Assembly: GCA_964526835.1 (NCBI GenBank)
Contig: CAZGMK010000001.1
Coordinates: 154,796-218,795, forward strand
Length of the DNA stretch: 64,000 nucleotides
Source of the DNA: DAOSXA01 sp964526835
Lineage (GTDB): Bacteria; Zixibacteria; MSB-5A5; GN15; FEB-12
Direction of reading: 5' to 3'
The translations under genes and the position numbers were made by a program. Positions 8,598 to 16,156 of the stretch are shown one piece after another (the stretch's first letter is position 1; each line of letters starts with the position of its first letter). The notes below the pieces were generated by a model. It was not told the origin of the DNA. It saw nothing but the letters and a program-made list of their open reading frames with translations, and did not search any database.

Positions 8598-8760
8598 CCC
8601 AGGCGCCGAAGCCGATACTCAAACACCATGGCCGTGCGCCGACAATAGGCTCTGCCCTGTTGATAGCGATACTTATGAGTCATCCTCATCTCCCCGTTCT
8701 GACGTAGGTTAGGCCCCTTCAACGGCTCTCCCCCGCGTACGTATCCACGCCAGGGCTGTC

Positions 8761-9504
8761 CTACCGGCTTCGGATCTTCGACAACAGACGCAGTATCTCA
8801 AGGTACAACCAGACCAGTGTAACAACCAGCCCGAAGGCGGCGTACCACTCCATGTACCTGGGCGCTCCCCGCTCGGCGCCGGTTTCGATGAAGTCGAAAT
8901 CCAGCACCAGATTCAGAGCTGCGACAACCACGACAACGATGCTGAAGATGATTCCGATCGGTCCCGAACCATGAATGTATGGAATGCCGACCTCAAAGAA
9001 GCCAAGCACGAAAGTAGCTACGTAGACCAATAGAATCGCACCGGTAGCCGCTATGACCCCTGTCCGGAACTTCTCGGTTACCTTGATGATGCCCGCCCGA
9101 TAAGCGAAGAGCAAGACGGCCAGCACACCGAATGTCAACCCGACTGCCTGAATTACAATCCCTGGAAACTGTGTCTCGGCGAGAATCGAGATGCCGCCTA
9201 TCGCCAGACCCTCGAGGACAGCGTATACCGGGGACGTATAGGGCGACCACTCTTTCTTGAAGATCGTGAGGATCGCAACCGCTAATCCTCCGAGGGCGCC
9301 CACCAGAATGTACGGCAGCACACCGCTCGGTTCCGCTGCGCCGACAAACTGAGCCCACACGAAGCCCGCAGAGATCACGAGCAGCACAAGCAGAATGGCG
9401 GTCCGGTTAACAGCGCCGCTGACGGACATGCGTTCGGCCCCGACGGACGGAACCGTGACTCTCGTGAATGTTTCCTCGCTCAACGCCGGATTAGCTGTAC
9501 GCAT
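8761..9504 (-). CDS. Bax inhibitor-1 / YccA family membrane protein
   Basis: A 247-residue integral inner-membrane protein with about seven hydrophobic helices. The C-terminal signature LDFDFIETGAERGAPRYMEW followed by a last helix and a basic tail is typical of the BaxI_1/YccA branch of the BI-1 family, which includes pH-sensitive calcium-leak proteins and FtsH-associated YccA. An N-terminal cytoplasmic segment of about 30 residues precedes the first helix. AAGGAG lies 7 nt upstream of the ATG, with a strong promoter behind it. Specific function is unknown. Confidence 0.88.
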   Translation of the reverse strand: MRTANPALSEETFTRVTVPSVGAERMSVSGAVNRTAILLVLLVISAGFVWAQFVGAAEPSGVLPYILVGALGGLAVAILTIFKKEWSPYTSPVYAVLEGLAIGGISILAETQFPGIVIQAVGLTFGVLAVLLFAYRAGIIKVTEKFRTGVIAATGAILLVYVATFVLGFFEVGIPYIHGSGPIGIIFSIVVVVVAALNLVLDFDFIETGAERGAPRYMEWYAAFGLVVTLVWLYLEILRLLSKIRSR

Positions 9505-9533
9505 CGGCTGCTCCTTAATCTCGCCTCATGGCA

Positions 9534-9563
9534 ATTATACCCGGTGCGCCCCGGCCGAGTCAA
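9534..9563 (-). promoter_or_regulatory. Sigma70-type promoter of the BI-1 family gene
   Basis: Minus-strand TTGACT (9558-9563), 18-nt spacer, perfect TATAAT (9534-9539), then a leader of about 22 nt to the ATG. The 305-bp stretch 9505-9809 otherwise holds only the candidate promoter of the rightward barrel gene. Confidence 0.7.
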
Positions 9564-9743
9564 GCTTGATACTAGCGCGCTGCCGGTGGTCTTTGGCTCA
9601 CCAAACGGTTCTTAATGGACATCCACATTCCCGCTGTCACCCCACTTCATCACGAGAATCGGCGCGATACTGCCGCCCTGTCCCATTAGATTGCGTCTGC
9701 TCGTCGCTCCCGGAAGGCCGAGTCAGTTTGACACCGAATCCGT

Positions 9744-9772
9744 TTGACATTGCCTCATTCAGCAGCTTAAGT
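9744..9772 (+). promoter_or_regulatory. Candidate promoter of the small barrel gene
   Basis: TTGACA (9744-9749), 17-nt spacer, TTAAGT (9767-9772). The -35 box is perfect, the -10 weak. The gene starts 38 nt further on. Confidence 0.4.
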
Positions 9773-9809
9773 ACATCCAGCATATAACAAGATTGGAGGG
9801 TTCACCAAG

Positions 9810-10559
9810 ATGACAAGCAATGTTCCCTCGGTGGCAGTGGTTACAGTATCCCTGATAATGGCAACCATGGGCGTTTCCCATTGTGCAACCTGGACAATTG
9901 ATCTTGAAGGCGGTCCGGTAGTCGCCGGGTACAACGATGTTCGCATCCCTAACGAGACCGGTACGAAGATATCCCTGACCGACGACCTCGATGCCGATGT
10001 TGAACCATACTGGCGACTGCGAGCCGGTGTCGCCTTCGGCAGGCACAGCATCTCGACTCTTGTGGCGCCGCTTTCGCTTGACGCCGCAGGCTCGGCGGCC
10101 AAGCTGGTCGTGTTCGAAGATACCGAATTTCCGGCTGGTACCGACCTGCGTGCGAAATACAAGTTCAACTCGTACCGTCTGACCTGGCGTTACAGTGTTT
10201 TGGTGCGACCTTCCTGGCGGTTCGATATCGGCTTCACCGGCAAAATTCGTGACGCATCGGTACTCGTCGAGAGCAGTCAGTCAACGGCAGAGAAAACGAA
10301 TGTAGGTTTTGTACCGTTGATTAACTTCCTGTTATCCTGGCGCTTATCTCCTTGTCTGCATCTGACACTTGATGGCGATGCCTTGGCCGCACCCCAGGGC
10401 CGCGCAGAGGATGTGGCGCTGTTGGTGAATTACGATGCGAGCAGCCGATTATCGCTCAAAGCTGGGTATCGTCTCCTGGAAGGCGGTGCCGATGTCGAGG
10501 ATGTCTACAGCTTTGCACTGCTCCACTACGGGGTGGTAGGGCTAACGTTTCATATGTAG
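9810..10559 (+). CDS. Probable outer-membrane beta-barrel protein
   Basis: A 249-residue protein with an N-terminal signal-like hydrophobic stretch (about residues 7-25) and then alternating polar/aromatic strands such as YRLTWRYSVLVRPSWRFDIGFTGKIR and LSLKAGYRLLEGG. The pattern and the glycine/aromatic-rich end fit an 8- to 10-strand barrel. No family recognised. GGAGGG lies 11 nt before the ATG. It stands alone between the BI-1 gene and the first RRM gene, with which it converges. Confidence 0.65.
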   Translation: MTSNVPSVAVVTVSLIMATMGVSHCATWTIDLEGGPVVAGYNDVRIPNETGTKISLTDDLDADVEPYWRLRAGVAFGRHSISTLVAPLSLDAAGSAAKLVVFEDTEFPAGTDLRAKYKFNSYRLTWRYSVLVRPSWRFDIGFTGKIRDASVLVESSQSTAEKTNVGFVPLINFLLSWRLSPCLHLTLDGDALAAPQGRAEDVALLVNYDASSRLSLKAGYRLLEGGADVEDVYSFALLHYGVVGLTFHM

Positions 10560-10577
10560 ACACTGCAGATCAAGAAA

Positions 10578-10602
10578 GGCAGGAGCCGCCAGTGCTCCTG
10601 CC
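10578..10602 (-). terminator. Rho-independent terminator of the first RRM gene
   Basis: GGCAGGAGC (10578-10586) and GCTCCTGCC (10594-10602) form a perfect 9-bp stem with a 7-nt loop; on the minus strand a TTTCTT tract follows. It could also serve the convergent barrel gene. The stem is nearly the same as that behind the second RRM gene. Confidence 0.8.
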
Positions 10603-10630
10603 CTCTGTAATTCGGTCTTTGCGGAAAAGA

Positions 10631-10918
10631 CTACCAGCGGCCGCGACCGCCGCCGCCACCGCCGCGGCGGTTGTCAGTGCGCGGACGAGCTTCGTTGACC
10701 GTCAGAGTACGGCCGTCCAGGTCCGTGTTGTTCAGTGCCGCAATAGCTGCCTGACCCTCATCATCCGACGGCATTTCGACGAATCCAAAACCCCGTGACC
10801 GACCGGTTTCGCGATCGGAAATGATGCGGGCGCTCGAAACCTCTCCATGCTGCGAAAAGACCTGACGAAGGGAGTCTTCCGTTGTGTCGAAAGACAGATT
10901 GCCGACGTAGATATTCAT
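10631..10918 (-). CDS. Glycine-rich RRM RNA-binding protein (copy 1)
   Basis: A 95-residue cytoplasmic protein made of one RNA-recognition motif and a short RGG-like tail. RNP2 is IYVGNLSF and RNP1 is RGFGFVEM, with the aromatic residues that stack on RNA bases. The tail (about residues 83-95) is glycine/arginine-rich and ends in Trp. Such bacterial Rbp proteins resemble plant glycine-rich proteins and are often cold-induced RNA chaperones. A close paralog lies at 13495-13824. Transcription is from its own promoter through a leader of about 175 nt, and it ends at its own terminator. Confidence 0.93.
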   Translation of the reverse strand: MNIYVGNLSFDTTEDSLRQVFSQHGEVSSARIISDRETGRSRGFGFVEMPSDDEGQAAIAALNNTDLDGRTLTVNEARPRTDNRRGGGGGGRGRW

Positions 10919-10997
10919 ATCTACCCTCTTGTTTAGTCTGCTCGGAACCCGGCCGGGCTTACCCGGTCGTTGCGCCCGAGCTAGCAGATTACTGTTC

Positions 10998-11051
10998 CGC
11001 CAAACGGCGCGGTCTCACCGGATCGAGTCTCATGGGGGAATTGCGTATTAA
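10998..11051 (-). promoter_or_regulatory. Conserved leader element of RRM gene 1
   Basis: Within the 5' leader, the minus strand carries a block around GATCCGGTGAGAC followed at once by a short hairpin (CGCC-GTTT-GGCG). The same block and a hairpin with other sequence (GCGCC-ACGA-GGCGC) stand in the leader of RRM gene 2. Conservation of position and structure in two paralogous leaders points to a functional RNA element; function is unknown. Confidence 0.55.
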
Positions 11052-11099
11052 AGAATCTACCCTAACAACAACGAAACCAGGACACCAGTTAACATTGGC

Positions 11100-11128
11100 A
11101 ATTTATCGGCACGCCTGCAAAATGTCAA
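11100..11128 (-). promoter_or_regulatory. Promoter of RRM gene 1
   Basis: Minus-strand TTGACA (11123-11128), 17-nt spacer, TAAATT (11100-11105). The likely transcription start near 11092 gives a leader of about 175 nt. The promoter sequence resembles the one of the second RRM gene, including spacer bases TTTGCAG. Confidence 0.7.
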
Positions 11129-11534
11129 CACCATTTTCGCCCCCAGGCCAAATTCGCGGGGTGAGCTCGGAAGAAGCCAGGGACGCGAGGGTCACACCCG
11201 GATGGTGGGTGAACTGGCACCGCATGCAAAACCGCCCCGTCCGGAACGCCGCGTAGCAACACTGGCGCGTAAGCAACCTTGACCTCCATCCCGAGCCCCT
11301 CGCGCATATTCTTCAGCTCTGCAGGCAATATCTGCCCGCTACTGATAGAAGCCGAACGCGCGGTTGCGGCCCAATCGGAGGCTAGCCGGCTCTGACTGGC
11401 TCCGCCACGGCTCCGCTCGAATTGCAGTATGCGCCACTGTGTACATGGCGCTGTCAGCCTTCTGACTGGCCATTCCACGCCTGAGAGCGGGATTACGTGA
11501 AGCTACGAAATGCTAAAAAAGCGGCATTTTCTGC
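11129..11534. other. Intergenic stretch without recognisable gene
   Basis: About 400 bp between the RRM1 promoter and the BlaI-type promoter. A leftward open frame covers much of it but has no family resemblance, odd composition and no Shine-Dalgarno; I do not call it. A partial half-site-like TGCTAAAAAAGC lies at 11511-11522, just before the BlaI promoter. Confidence 0.5.
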
Positions 11535-11569
11535 TTGACACCAGACCGCATTGTGCTATTTTTTTAGCA
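11535..11569 (+). promoter_or_regulatory. Promoter and palindromic operator of the BlaI/M56 operon
   Basis: TTGACA (11535-11540), 16-nt spacer and TATTTT (11557-11562) form a promoter. A palindrome TGCTA-TTTTTT-TAGCA (11554-11569) overlaps the -10 box and start point. BlaI/MecI-type repressors bind such dyads at their own promoters, so this is a good candidate autoregulatory operator, though the sequence differs from the classic TACA/TGTA box. Confidence 0.55.
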
Positions 11570-11626
11570 GTGCGCATTGAGCAACCAGACCACTTCACGC
11601 GTCACTGTTTGGAAAGGAATCTCGAT

Positions 11627-12019
11627 ATGTCCCAACGATCATTAGCCAAACTCAGCCGTCGAGAGCGCCAGTTGCTGGATGTTCTGTACCAACACGGCGA
11701 AGCCTCGGTGGCTGACATACGCAAGGCGCTGCCCGATCCGCCCAGCTATTCGGCGGTCCGGGCCCTGATGGGGGTACTTGAGGAGAAAGGTCTCGCTCGT
11801 CATCGGCGTGAAGGCAGGGCCTATTTGTATTCGCCGAGCATTCCTCGCGACGAGGCCAGTCGTAGTGCTCTGAGGCATTTGGTCCGAACCTTCTTTGACA
11901 ACTCAGTCGAGGATGTGGTCGCTGCTCTGGTCGATCTCAAGAGCAGCCGCATGACCGATGAGGAGTACGTCCGCCTTCTGGCCCTGATTCAGGAGAAGCG
12001 CCAGCAGGAGGATGAGTGA
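11627..12019 (+). CDS. BlaI/MecI/CopY-family transcriptional repressor
   Basis: A 130-residue repressor: winged-helix DNA-binding domain (about residues 5-70, with the recognition region YSAVRALMGVLEEKGL and wing HRREGRAYLYSP) and a C-terminal helical dimerisation part ending in QEKRQQEDE. Family members sit on palindromic operators and are inactivated by cleavage by a partner M56 peptidase. ATG 11627 has GGAAAGGA upstream; an open frame reaching back to 11510 overlaps the promoter and is rejected. The stop overlaps the start of the M56 peptidase gene, the usual coupled pair. Confidence 0.92.
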   Translation: MSQRSLAKLSRRERQLLDVLYQHGEASVADIRKALPDPPSYSAVRALMGVLEEKGLARHRREGRAYLYSPSIPRDEASRSALRHLVRTFFDNSVEDVVAALVDLKSSRMTDEEYVRLLALIQEKRQQEDE

Positions 12020-13374
12020 TGCTGGACGGCAATATTGTCGCGGGAGCACTCGGGATTCTGCTCAAGGCATCGGTCCCGGCGCTGGCGGTAATCATAGTGT
12101 TGTCTTTGAAGGGACACTGGCCGGCCGCTGCACGAAGCCTCCTCCTCAGGGGGGCCATCGCCGCCATACTGCTGATCGCCTTACTTGCTCCACTGGCCCC
12201 GTCCTGGCGACTGCCCTTTGGGCTAGCCCTACCGCCTGTCTCCTCGTCGGGGCACACAGTGGGATTGCCGGGAGTCTCAAATGGCATGAACGAACGGCCC
12301 GGCGCTGCGACGGGCCTGTCCTGGCTGCACTATGCCTGGCTGGTGGGCGTCGTCGTAGCCTCTGCACGATTCGGCCGAGGGCTTATCGGTCTGTATAGAA
12401 CAATCGGCAAGGCCACTGTCATCCCTGATAACATCATTGCCGGCAGTCTAAGTTGCCTGGACGTTGACAGGCATTTGAGGGGAAAGGTCCAGTTTCTGGA
12501 GTCTCACAGGACGGCGGTGCCTTTTGTTGCCGGCATTGTCTCCCCCATCGTGATCCTTCCCTCGGTCTGGCGAGCGTGGCCGTCAGAGCGGCTGAAGATG
12601 GTGCTGGAACATGAATGTGCTCATATCAGGCGCCGAGATGTCCTCTGGGCATATCTGGCGAACATCGCCGTGGCCCTGCACTGGTTTAACCCGCTGATCT
12701 GGATCGTCAGACGCCGGTTGCTGCGTGAAGCCGAGAGGGCATGCGACGATTGGGTCCTGGCGACAGGGACCCCGGCGCGGGACTACGCGACTCACTTGCT
12801 CATGACCGTCCGCGACATCAGGCTTACCCGGGATTTCTCGATTGTCGCCTCGGCCCTGAACAATAACTGTGAACTGAAAGGAAGAATCATGTCTATTCTC
12901 AGTGATCGTCATCGCGTGCTGTCGCTCGGACGATCAGCAAAGTTGCTGGTCGCCGGCGTCACTGTGCTGTCTGTCGTGTCGCTCGCCGGCCTTTCGCTGC
13001 AGGCAGGGGAGCCAGCGTCGGACGCCGATATGCAGGCCGAGCAGGCCAAGGGCGATTCTCCGGAACCTGAAGAGTTCGTCGCCGTCGACGTAATGCCTGA
13101 GATGGTCCAGCAGACATCGCCGGAGTATCCTACGAAGCTGAAAGAGGCAGGAGTTGAGGGCTGGGTTTATGTGCAGGCTCTCGTCGCCAAGACGGGAGAG
13201 GTAACGGATGTTCGCGTTAGAAAGTCGTCCGGCCAGGAGCTATTCGAGGACGCTGCTCTGAAGTCTGCCTGGGGCTGCAAGTACAAACCGGCCACGCGAG
13301 GGGAGCACCCGGTTGCCTGCTGGGTCACGTACAGGATCGAGTTCGTTCTGGACAATGATAAGTCCGCGGGCTGA
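12019..13374 (+). CDS. BlaR1-like M56 peptidase with C-terminal TonB domain
   Basis: A 451-residue membrane protein. N-terminal hydrophobic helices (about residues 5-30, 35-60, 95-115) lead to a cytoplasmic M56 metalloprotease domain with zinc motif HECAH (residues 198-202) and the downstream AERACDDWVL block. After one more membrane helix (about residues 305-325) the usual penicillin-binding sensor is replaced by a TonB C-terminal-type domain (TSPEYPTKLKEAGVEGWV to the end, about residues 365-451). In BlaR1/MecR1 the external domain senses and the peptidase then inactivates BlaI. The signal sensed here is unknown; the TonB-like domain suggests an envelope cue. GGAGG before ATG 12019; one-base overlap with the repressor gene. 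Confidence 0.88.
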   Translation: MLDGNIVAGALGILLKASVPALAVIIVLSLKGHWPAAARSLLLRGAIAAILLIALLAPLAPSWRLPFGLALPPVSSSGHTVGLPGVSNGMNERPGAATGLSWLHYAWLVGVVVASARFGRGLIGLYRTIGKATVIPDNIIAGSLSCLDVDRHLRGKVQFLESHRTAVPFVAGIVSPIVILPSVWRAWPSERLKMVLEHECAHIRRRDVLWAYLANIAVALHWFNPLIWIVRRRLLREAERACDDWVLATGTPARDYATHLLMTVRDIRLTRDFSIVASALNNNCELKGRIMSILSDRHRVLSLGRSAKLLVAGVTVLSVVSLAGLSLQAGEPASDADMQAEQAKGDSPEPEEFVAVDVMPEMVQQTSPEYPTKLKEAGVEGWVYVQALVAKTGEVTDVRVRKSSGQELFEDAALKSAWGCKYKPATRGEHPVACWVTYRIEFVLDNDKSAG

Positions 13375-13441
13375 GGAGGTCGATTGACGCCGGTCCTCGC
13401 TGCACGGTTGTCATCCGCTGCGACGAGGCCCAAATAGAAAA

Positions 13442-13462
13442 GCAGGAGCGCGAAGCTCCTGC
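13442..13462 (-). terminator. Rho-independent terminator of the second RRM gene
   Basis: GCAGGAGC (13442-13449) pairs with GCTCCTGC (13455-13462) over 5 nt; on the minus strand TTTTCTATTT follows. The stem core is identical to that of the RRM1 terminator. Confidence 0.85.
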
Positions 13463-13494
13463 CCTGACACGATCTTATGTTCTATTGGTTCTGT

Positions 13495-13824
13495 CTACCA
13501 GCGATTACGACCGCCGCCGCCGCCACGGTTGCCGCCGCCGCGACCACCACGACCGCCACCGCCGCCGCCGCCACGGTTCTCGGTGCGCGGACGGGCTTCG
13601 TTGACCGTAATTGTGCGGCCCTGCAGCTCCTTTTCGTTCATGGCCTCGATAGCGGCCTGGCCCTCATCCTGAGAACCCATCTCCACGAACCCGAACCCAC
13701 GGGACTTGCCGGAGTACTGATCGGAAATGATGCGGGCGCTCGAAACCTCGCCGAACCGGCCGAAAGCTTCGCGCAGATCGTCTTCTGTCGTGTCAAACGA
13801 CAGGTTGCCTACGTAGATATTCAA
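13495..13824 (-). CDS. Glycine-rich RRM RNA-binding protein (copy 2)
   Basis: A 109-residue paralog of the protein at 10631-10918. The RRM is nearly the same (RNP2 IYVGNLSF, RNP1 RGFGFVEM), while the tail is longer and consists of RGG/GGGR repeats (about residues 84-107) ending in Trp. RGG tails bind RNA and can drive self-association. The first 14 residues are identical to copy 1. It has its own promoter, a leader of about 173 nt and its own terminator. Confidence 0.93.
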   Translation of the reverse strand: MNIYVGNLSFDTTEDDLREAFGRFGEVSSARIISDQYSGKSRGFGFVEMGSQDEGQAAIEAMNEKELQGRTITVNEARPRTENRGGGGGGGRGGRGGGNRGGGGGRNRW

Positions 13825-13900
13825 AATCTACCTTTCAGATTCGCTGGCCCGCGCCTGTCTTCGCATTTGCGGTTATCGACCGGACCAACTTGGGTTGTTT

Positions 13901-13953
13901 GCGCCTCGTGGCGCGAGTCTCACCGGATTCAGTTTCTTGGGGATTCAACTTAA
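13901..13953 (-). promoter_or_regulatory. Conserved leader element of RRM gene 2
   Basis: Minus-strand block TTAA-(N)-AATCCCC-(N)-AATCCGGTGAGAC, followed by the perfect hairpin GCGCC-ACGA-GGCGC. It aligns with 10998-11051 in the RRM1 leader at about the same distance from promoter and start codon. Confidence 0.55.
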
Positions 13954-14003
13954 TGGTAGATTCCGTCTCTAAAACTTCACCAGGAGCGTTAATGTCGATG
14001 TCT

Positions 14004-14031
14004 AAGTTATCGGTATCGGCTGCAAAGTCAA
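14004..14031 (-). promoter_or_regulatory. Promoter of RRM gene 2
   Basis: Minus-strand TTGACT (14026-14031), 16-nt spacer, TAACTT (14004-14009). It shares TTTGCAG and CCGATAA with the RRM1 promoter, showing that the duplicated unit included the promoter. Confidence 0.6.
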
Positions 14032-14337
14032 TAGATATTTTCGACAATTTGACTCTCTTATTCCATTTTGATTACTCCGGCCCGGTAACAGGCTGCAACG
14101 CCGCATAACTCACAGCGTACCAACGCGATACCCCGAATTGGGTTCGTTTCGCCGTTTTTCGCGGTTGGGCTGCGGGATCTGTTTTGTTTTTGGGCGGACC
14201 ACGGACGTTCTCCCTTTAAGGAAGCGGCAGACGTCGGCCTTTGCAGCGGGGTTGGAGGAAAACCGGCGACGAGGACGACGATCGTCGGTGTCCCCTAATG
14301 AACTGCGGCGAGTCGGGCTCTGCGATTCAGCGATCGG
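14032..14337. other. Intergenic stretch between RRM2 promoter and hydrogenase genes
   Basis: About 300 bp with no gene or RNA I can recognise. It lies upstream of the RRM2 promoter and downstream of the hydrogenase operon; I found no clear terminator for the operon here. Confidence 0.5.
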
Positions 14338-14859
14338 TCACGGCCGGTTCTCGAAGTTGTTCCGCTGCGTCCTCGGCCAAGATCGATTCAACCTGCGGTT
14401 CTGGATCTCAACGAGAATGCGCTGGACTATCAAACGGCCGGCCCCCCGAACCGGCTCGGCGATCTCCGACCCAGCTTCGAAGTTTCCTCCCTCGATACCG
14501 TAGATGTGCAATTCGCGCGGCAGGCGCCCGAGTATCCATCCCAGTTCGATGGCCCGCTGCATTGGAATCGCATGGGTGGAGTAGCTACTGAAAAAGCGAT
14601 CAGGAATATGGTCTTTGAGACCATCAAATACGTGTAGGGTGCCGGGTCTCCGCCCTGACACCGCGCAGTCGACCACGAAACACAGGGGCACACCATCCCA
14701 GAGCTCAAGAAGTGCAAAGCCGTCCGGCACTCCCGCGACTACGTGAGTGGCTCTTGATCGTCTGGCAATTGCCCGGGCGACCTCAAGCCCAATGCCGTCG
14801 TCGCCGCGCAGGGCGTTGCCAAGGCCGATCACTTGCGTCGTTGTCTGAGCGGACCTCAT
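14338..14859 (-). CDS. [NiFe]-hydrogenase maturation protease
   Basis: A HyaD/HycI-family endopeptidase, about 173 residues, that trims the C-terminus of the large subunit after nickel insertion. Motifs: VIGLGNALRGDDGIGLEVAR with the Glu/Asp nickel ligand region, VVDCAVSG, and HAIPMQRAI with the metal-binding His. Last gene of the hydrogenase operon. ATG 14859 leaves 7 bp to the large-subunit stop; an upstream in-frame start at 14880 would overlap it. The C-terminus is about 20 residues longer than usual (RRLNRSWPRTQRNNFENRP) and without recognisable domain. Confidence 0.88.
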   Translation of the reverse strand: MRSAQTTTQVIGLGNALRGDDGIGLEVARAIARRSRATHVVAGVPDGFALLELWDGVPLCFVVDCAVSGRRPGTLHVFDGLKDHIPDRFFSSYSTHAIPMQRAIELGWILGRLPRELHIYGIEGGNFEAGSEIAEPVRGAGRLIVQRILVEIQNRRLNRSWPRTQRNNFENRP

Positions 14860-14866
14860 GGGGCCC

Positions 14867-16156
14867 CTATTCCCGTTCAATCCTCAGGTTGAGAAAGTGA
14901 CAGGAGCAGGAAATACACGGGTCATAGTTCCGGACCACTTGCTCACACTGCCAGGTCAGCTTCTCCTTTGTCAGGTGGAGATTCTGTTGGACGAACTGAC
15001 GCAGGTCGGCTTCAACGGCCTTCTGGTTCTGCGATGTCGGAGGGATGATGCGAGCGGTTCTGATGCGCCCGCGATCGTCAATTTGATAGCGATGATAAAG
15101 CAGGCCGCGGGGGGCCTCGGTGCAGCCTGAGCCGACCGCGTTCCGTGGTCTGCACTCTTCGAACGGACGCTCCGGCTCGGAGTAGGCCTCAACTAAGCGG
15201 AGGGCTTCGGCGCAGGCGAACACTGTCTCTACACTCCGAACCATGATACTCTTGAACGGGTTAAGGCACACTTCATCAAGACCGGCCTCCCGGGCAGCTT
15301 CCTGAGCGACGGCCGGAAGTCTGTCGAAGTTATTGTTGTACCGCGCCATCGGCCCCGCCAGGTAATCGCCACGATCCTTCACGTATGCCTGTAGAGAAGT
15401 CGAGTGTGCTACGTGTTCCTCAACGAAAGCCTTGAGGAAATCATCGATAGGGATGTCGATCCCCTTGTTGGAGACTACGCGGCCTTCACACAGTGGGTAC
15501 TCATGATCGTGACGAAGCGAGACGCATTCATAATCACGCTCAAGCGAAGGAAAGGAGAATCCCGAAGTCCAGCGGACCGTCTCAAGCGCTGCCTGAAGCG
15601 CCCATTCGAGCGGTTCCGTGAACTTGATCAATTCCTTCTTCGATGGTGCACGATAGAACCCACCCACGCGGGGGTTGACAGGGTGAATCTCCCGGCCGCC
15701 GAGCGCGATCATCAGATCGTTGCCGATCTTCTTGAGCTTCAGGCCGCGCTGGACGATGTCAGGATGATCTTTCGCCATCTCGATGGCGTCTTCGTAACCC
15801 AGGAAATCCGGCGCATGAAGCATGTAAATGTGAAGGGCATGCGATTCGATCCACTCGCCGCAGTAGATGAGCCTGCGAAGATCTCGCAGCGGTCCCTCGA
15901 CTGTAACTCCGCATGCCTGTTCCATGGCATGAGCGGACGACATCTGATACGCCACCGGGCATATGCCGCAGATGCGGGCGGTAATATCGGGCGCCTCGAG
16001 GAAATGCCGTCCCTGCAGGAACGCCTCGAAGTAGCGCGGTGGTTCGAATATATTGAAACGAACTTCGGTGACCTTGTCACCCTTGACCCGGACGAACAGA
16101 CCACCCTCCCCTTCAACTCGGGCCAGGTAGTCCACCTTGATTGTTCTATTGCTCAT
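14867..16156 (-). CDS. hydA: Group 3b [NiFe]-hydrogenase large subunit (alpha, HydA-like)
   Basis: A 429-residue catalytic subunit of a cytoplasmic bidirectional NADP-type (sulf)hydrogenase. It carries the Ni-Fe ligands in L1 RICGICP (Cys63, Cys66) and L2 DPCISC..H (Cys414, Cys417). The tail after His420 is nine residues (FLNLRIERE), the probable substrate of the maturation protease downstream. Family position 3b is inferred from the partner subunits: FAD/NAD(P)-binding gamma, small delta and iron-sulfur beta. ATG 16156 (MSNRTIKVDYLARVEGEGG) is preferred to a GTG at 16165; it overlaps the small-subunit gene by 11 bp. Confidence 0.95.
   Translation of the reverse strand: MSNRTIKVDYLARVEGEGGLFVRVKGDKVTEVRFNIFEPPRYFEAFLQGRHFLEAPDITARICGICPVAYQMSSAHAMEQACGVTVEGPLRDLRRLIYCGEWIESHALHIYMLHAPDFLGYEDAIEMAKDHPDIVQRGLKLKKIGNDLMIALGGREIHPVNPRVGGFYRAPSKKELIKFTEPLEWALQAALETVRWTSGFSFPSLERDYECVSLRHDHEYPLCEGRVVSNKGIDIPIDDFLKAFVEEHVAHSTSLQAYVKDRGDYLAGPMARYNNNFDRLPAVAQEAAREAGLDEVCLNPFKSIMVRSVETVFACAEALRLVEAYSEPERPFEECRPRNAVGSGCTEAPRGLLYHRYQIDDRGRIRTARIIPPTSQNQKAVEADLRQFVQQNLHLTKEKLTWQCEQVVRNYDPCISCSCHFLNLRIERE

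Noticed and set aside
11125..11478. Leftward open frame of 117 codons upstream of the BlaI gene
   Set aside because: No Shine-Dalgarno, no family pattern, overlaps the RRM1 promoter area, and arginine/alanine/proline-rich as expected from a chance frame in GC-rich DNA.
13835..14108. Short frames on both strands upstream of RRM2
   Set aside because: They lie over the shared leader and promoter of the RRM unit, and RRM1 has no equivalent protein.
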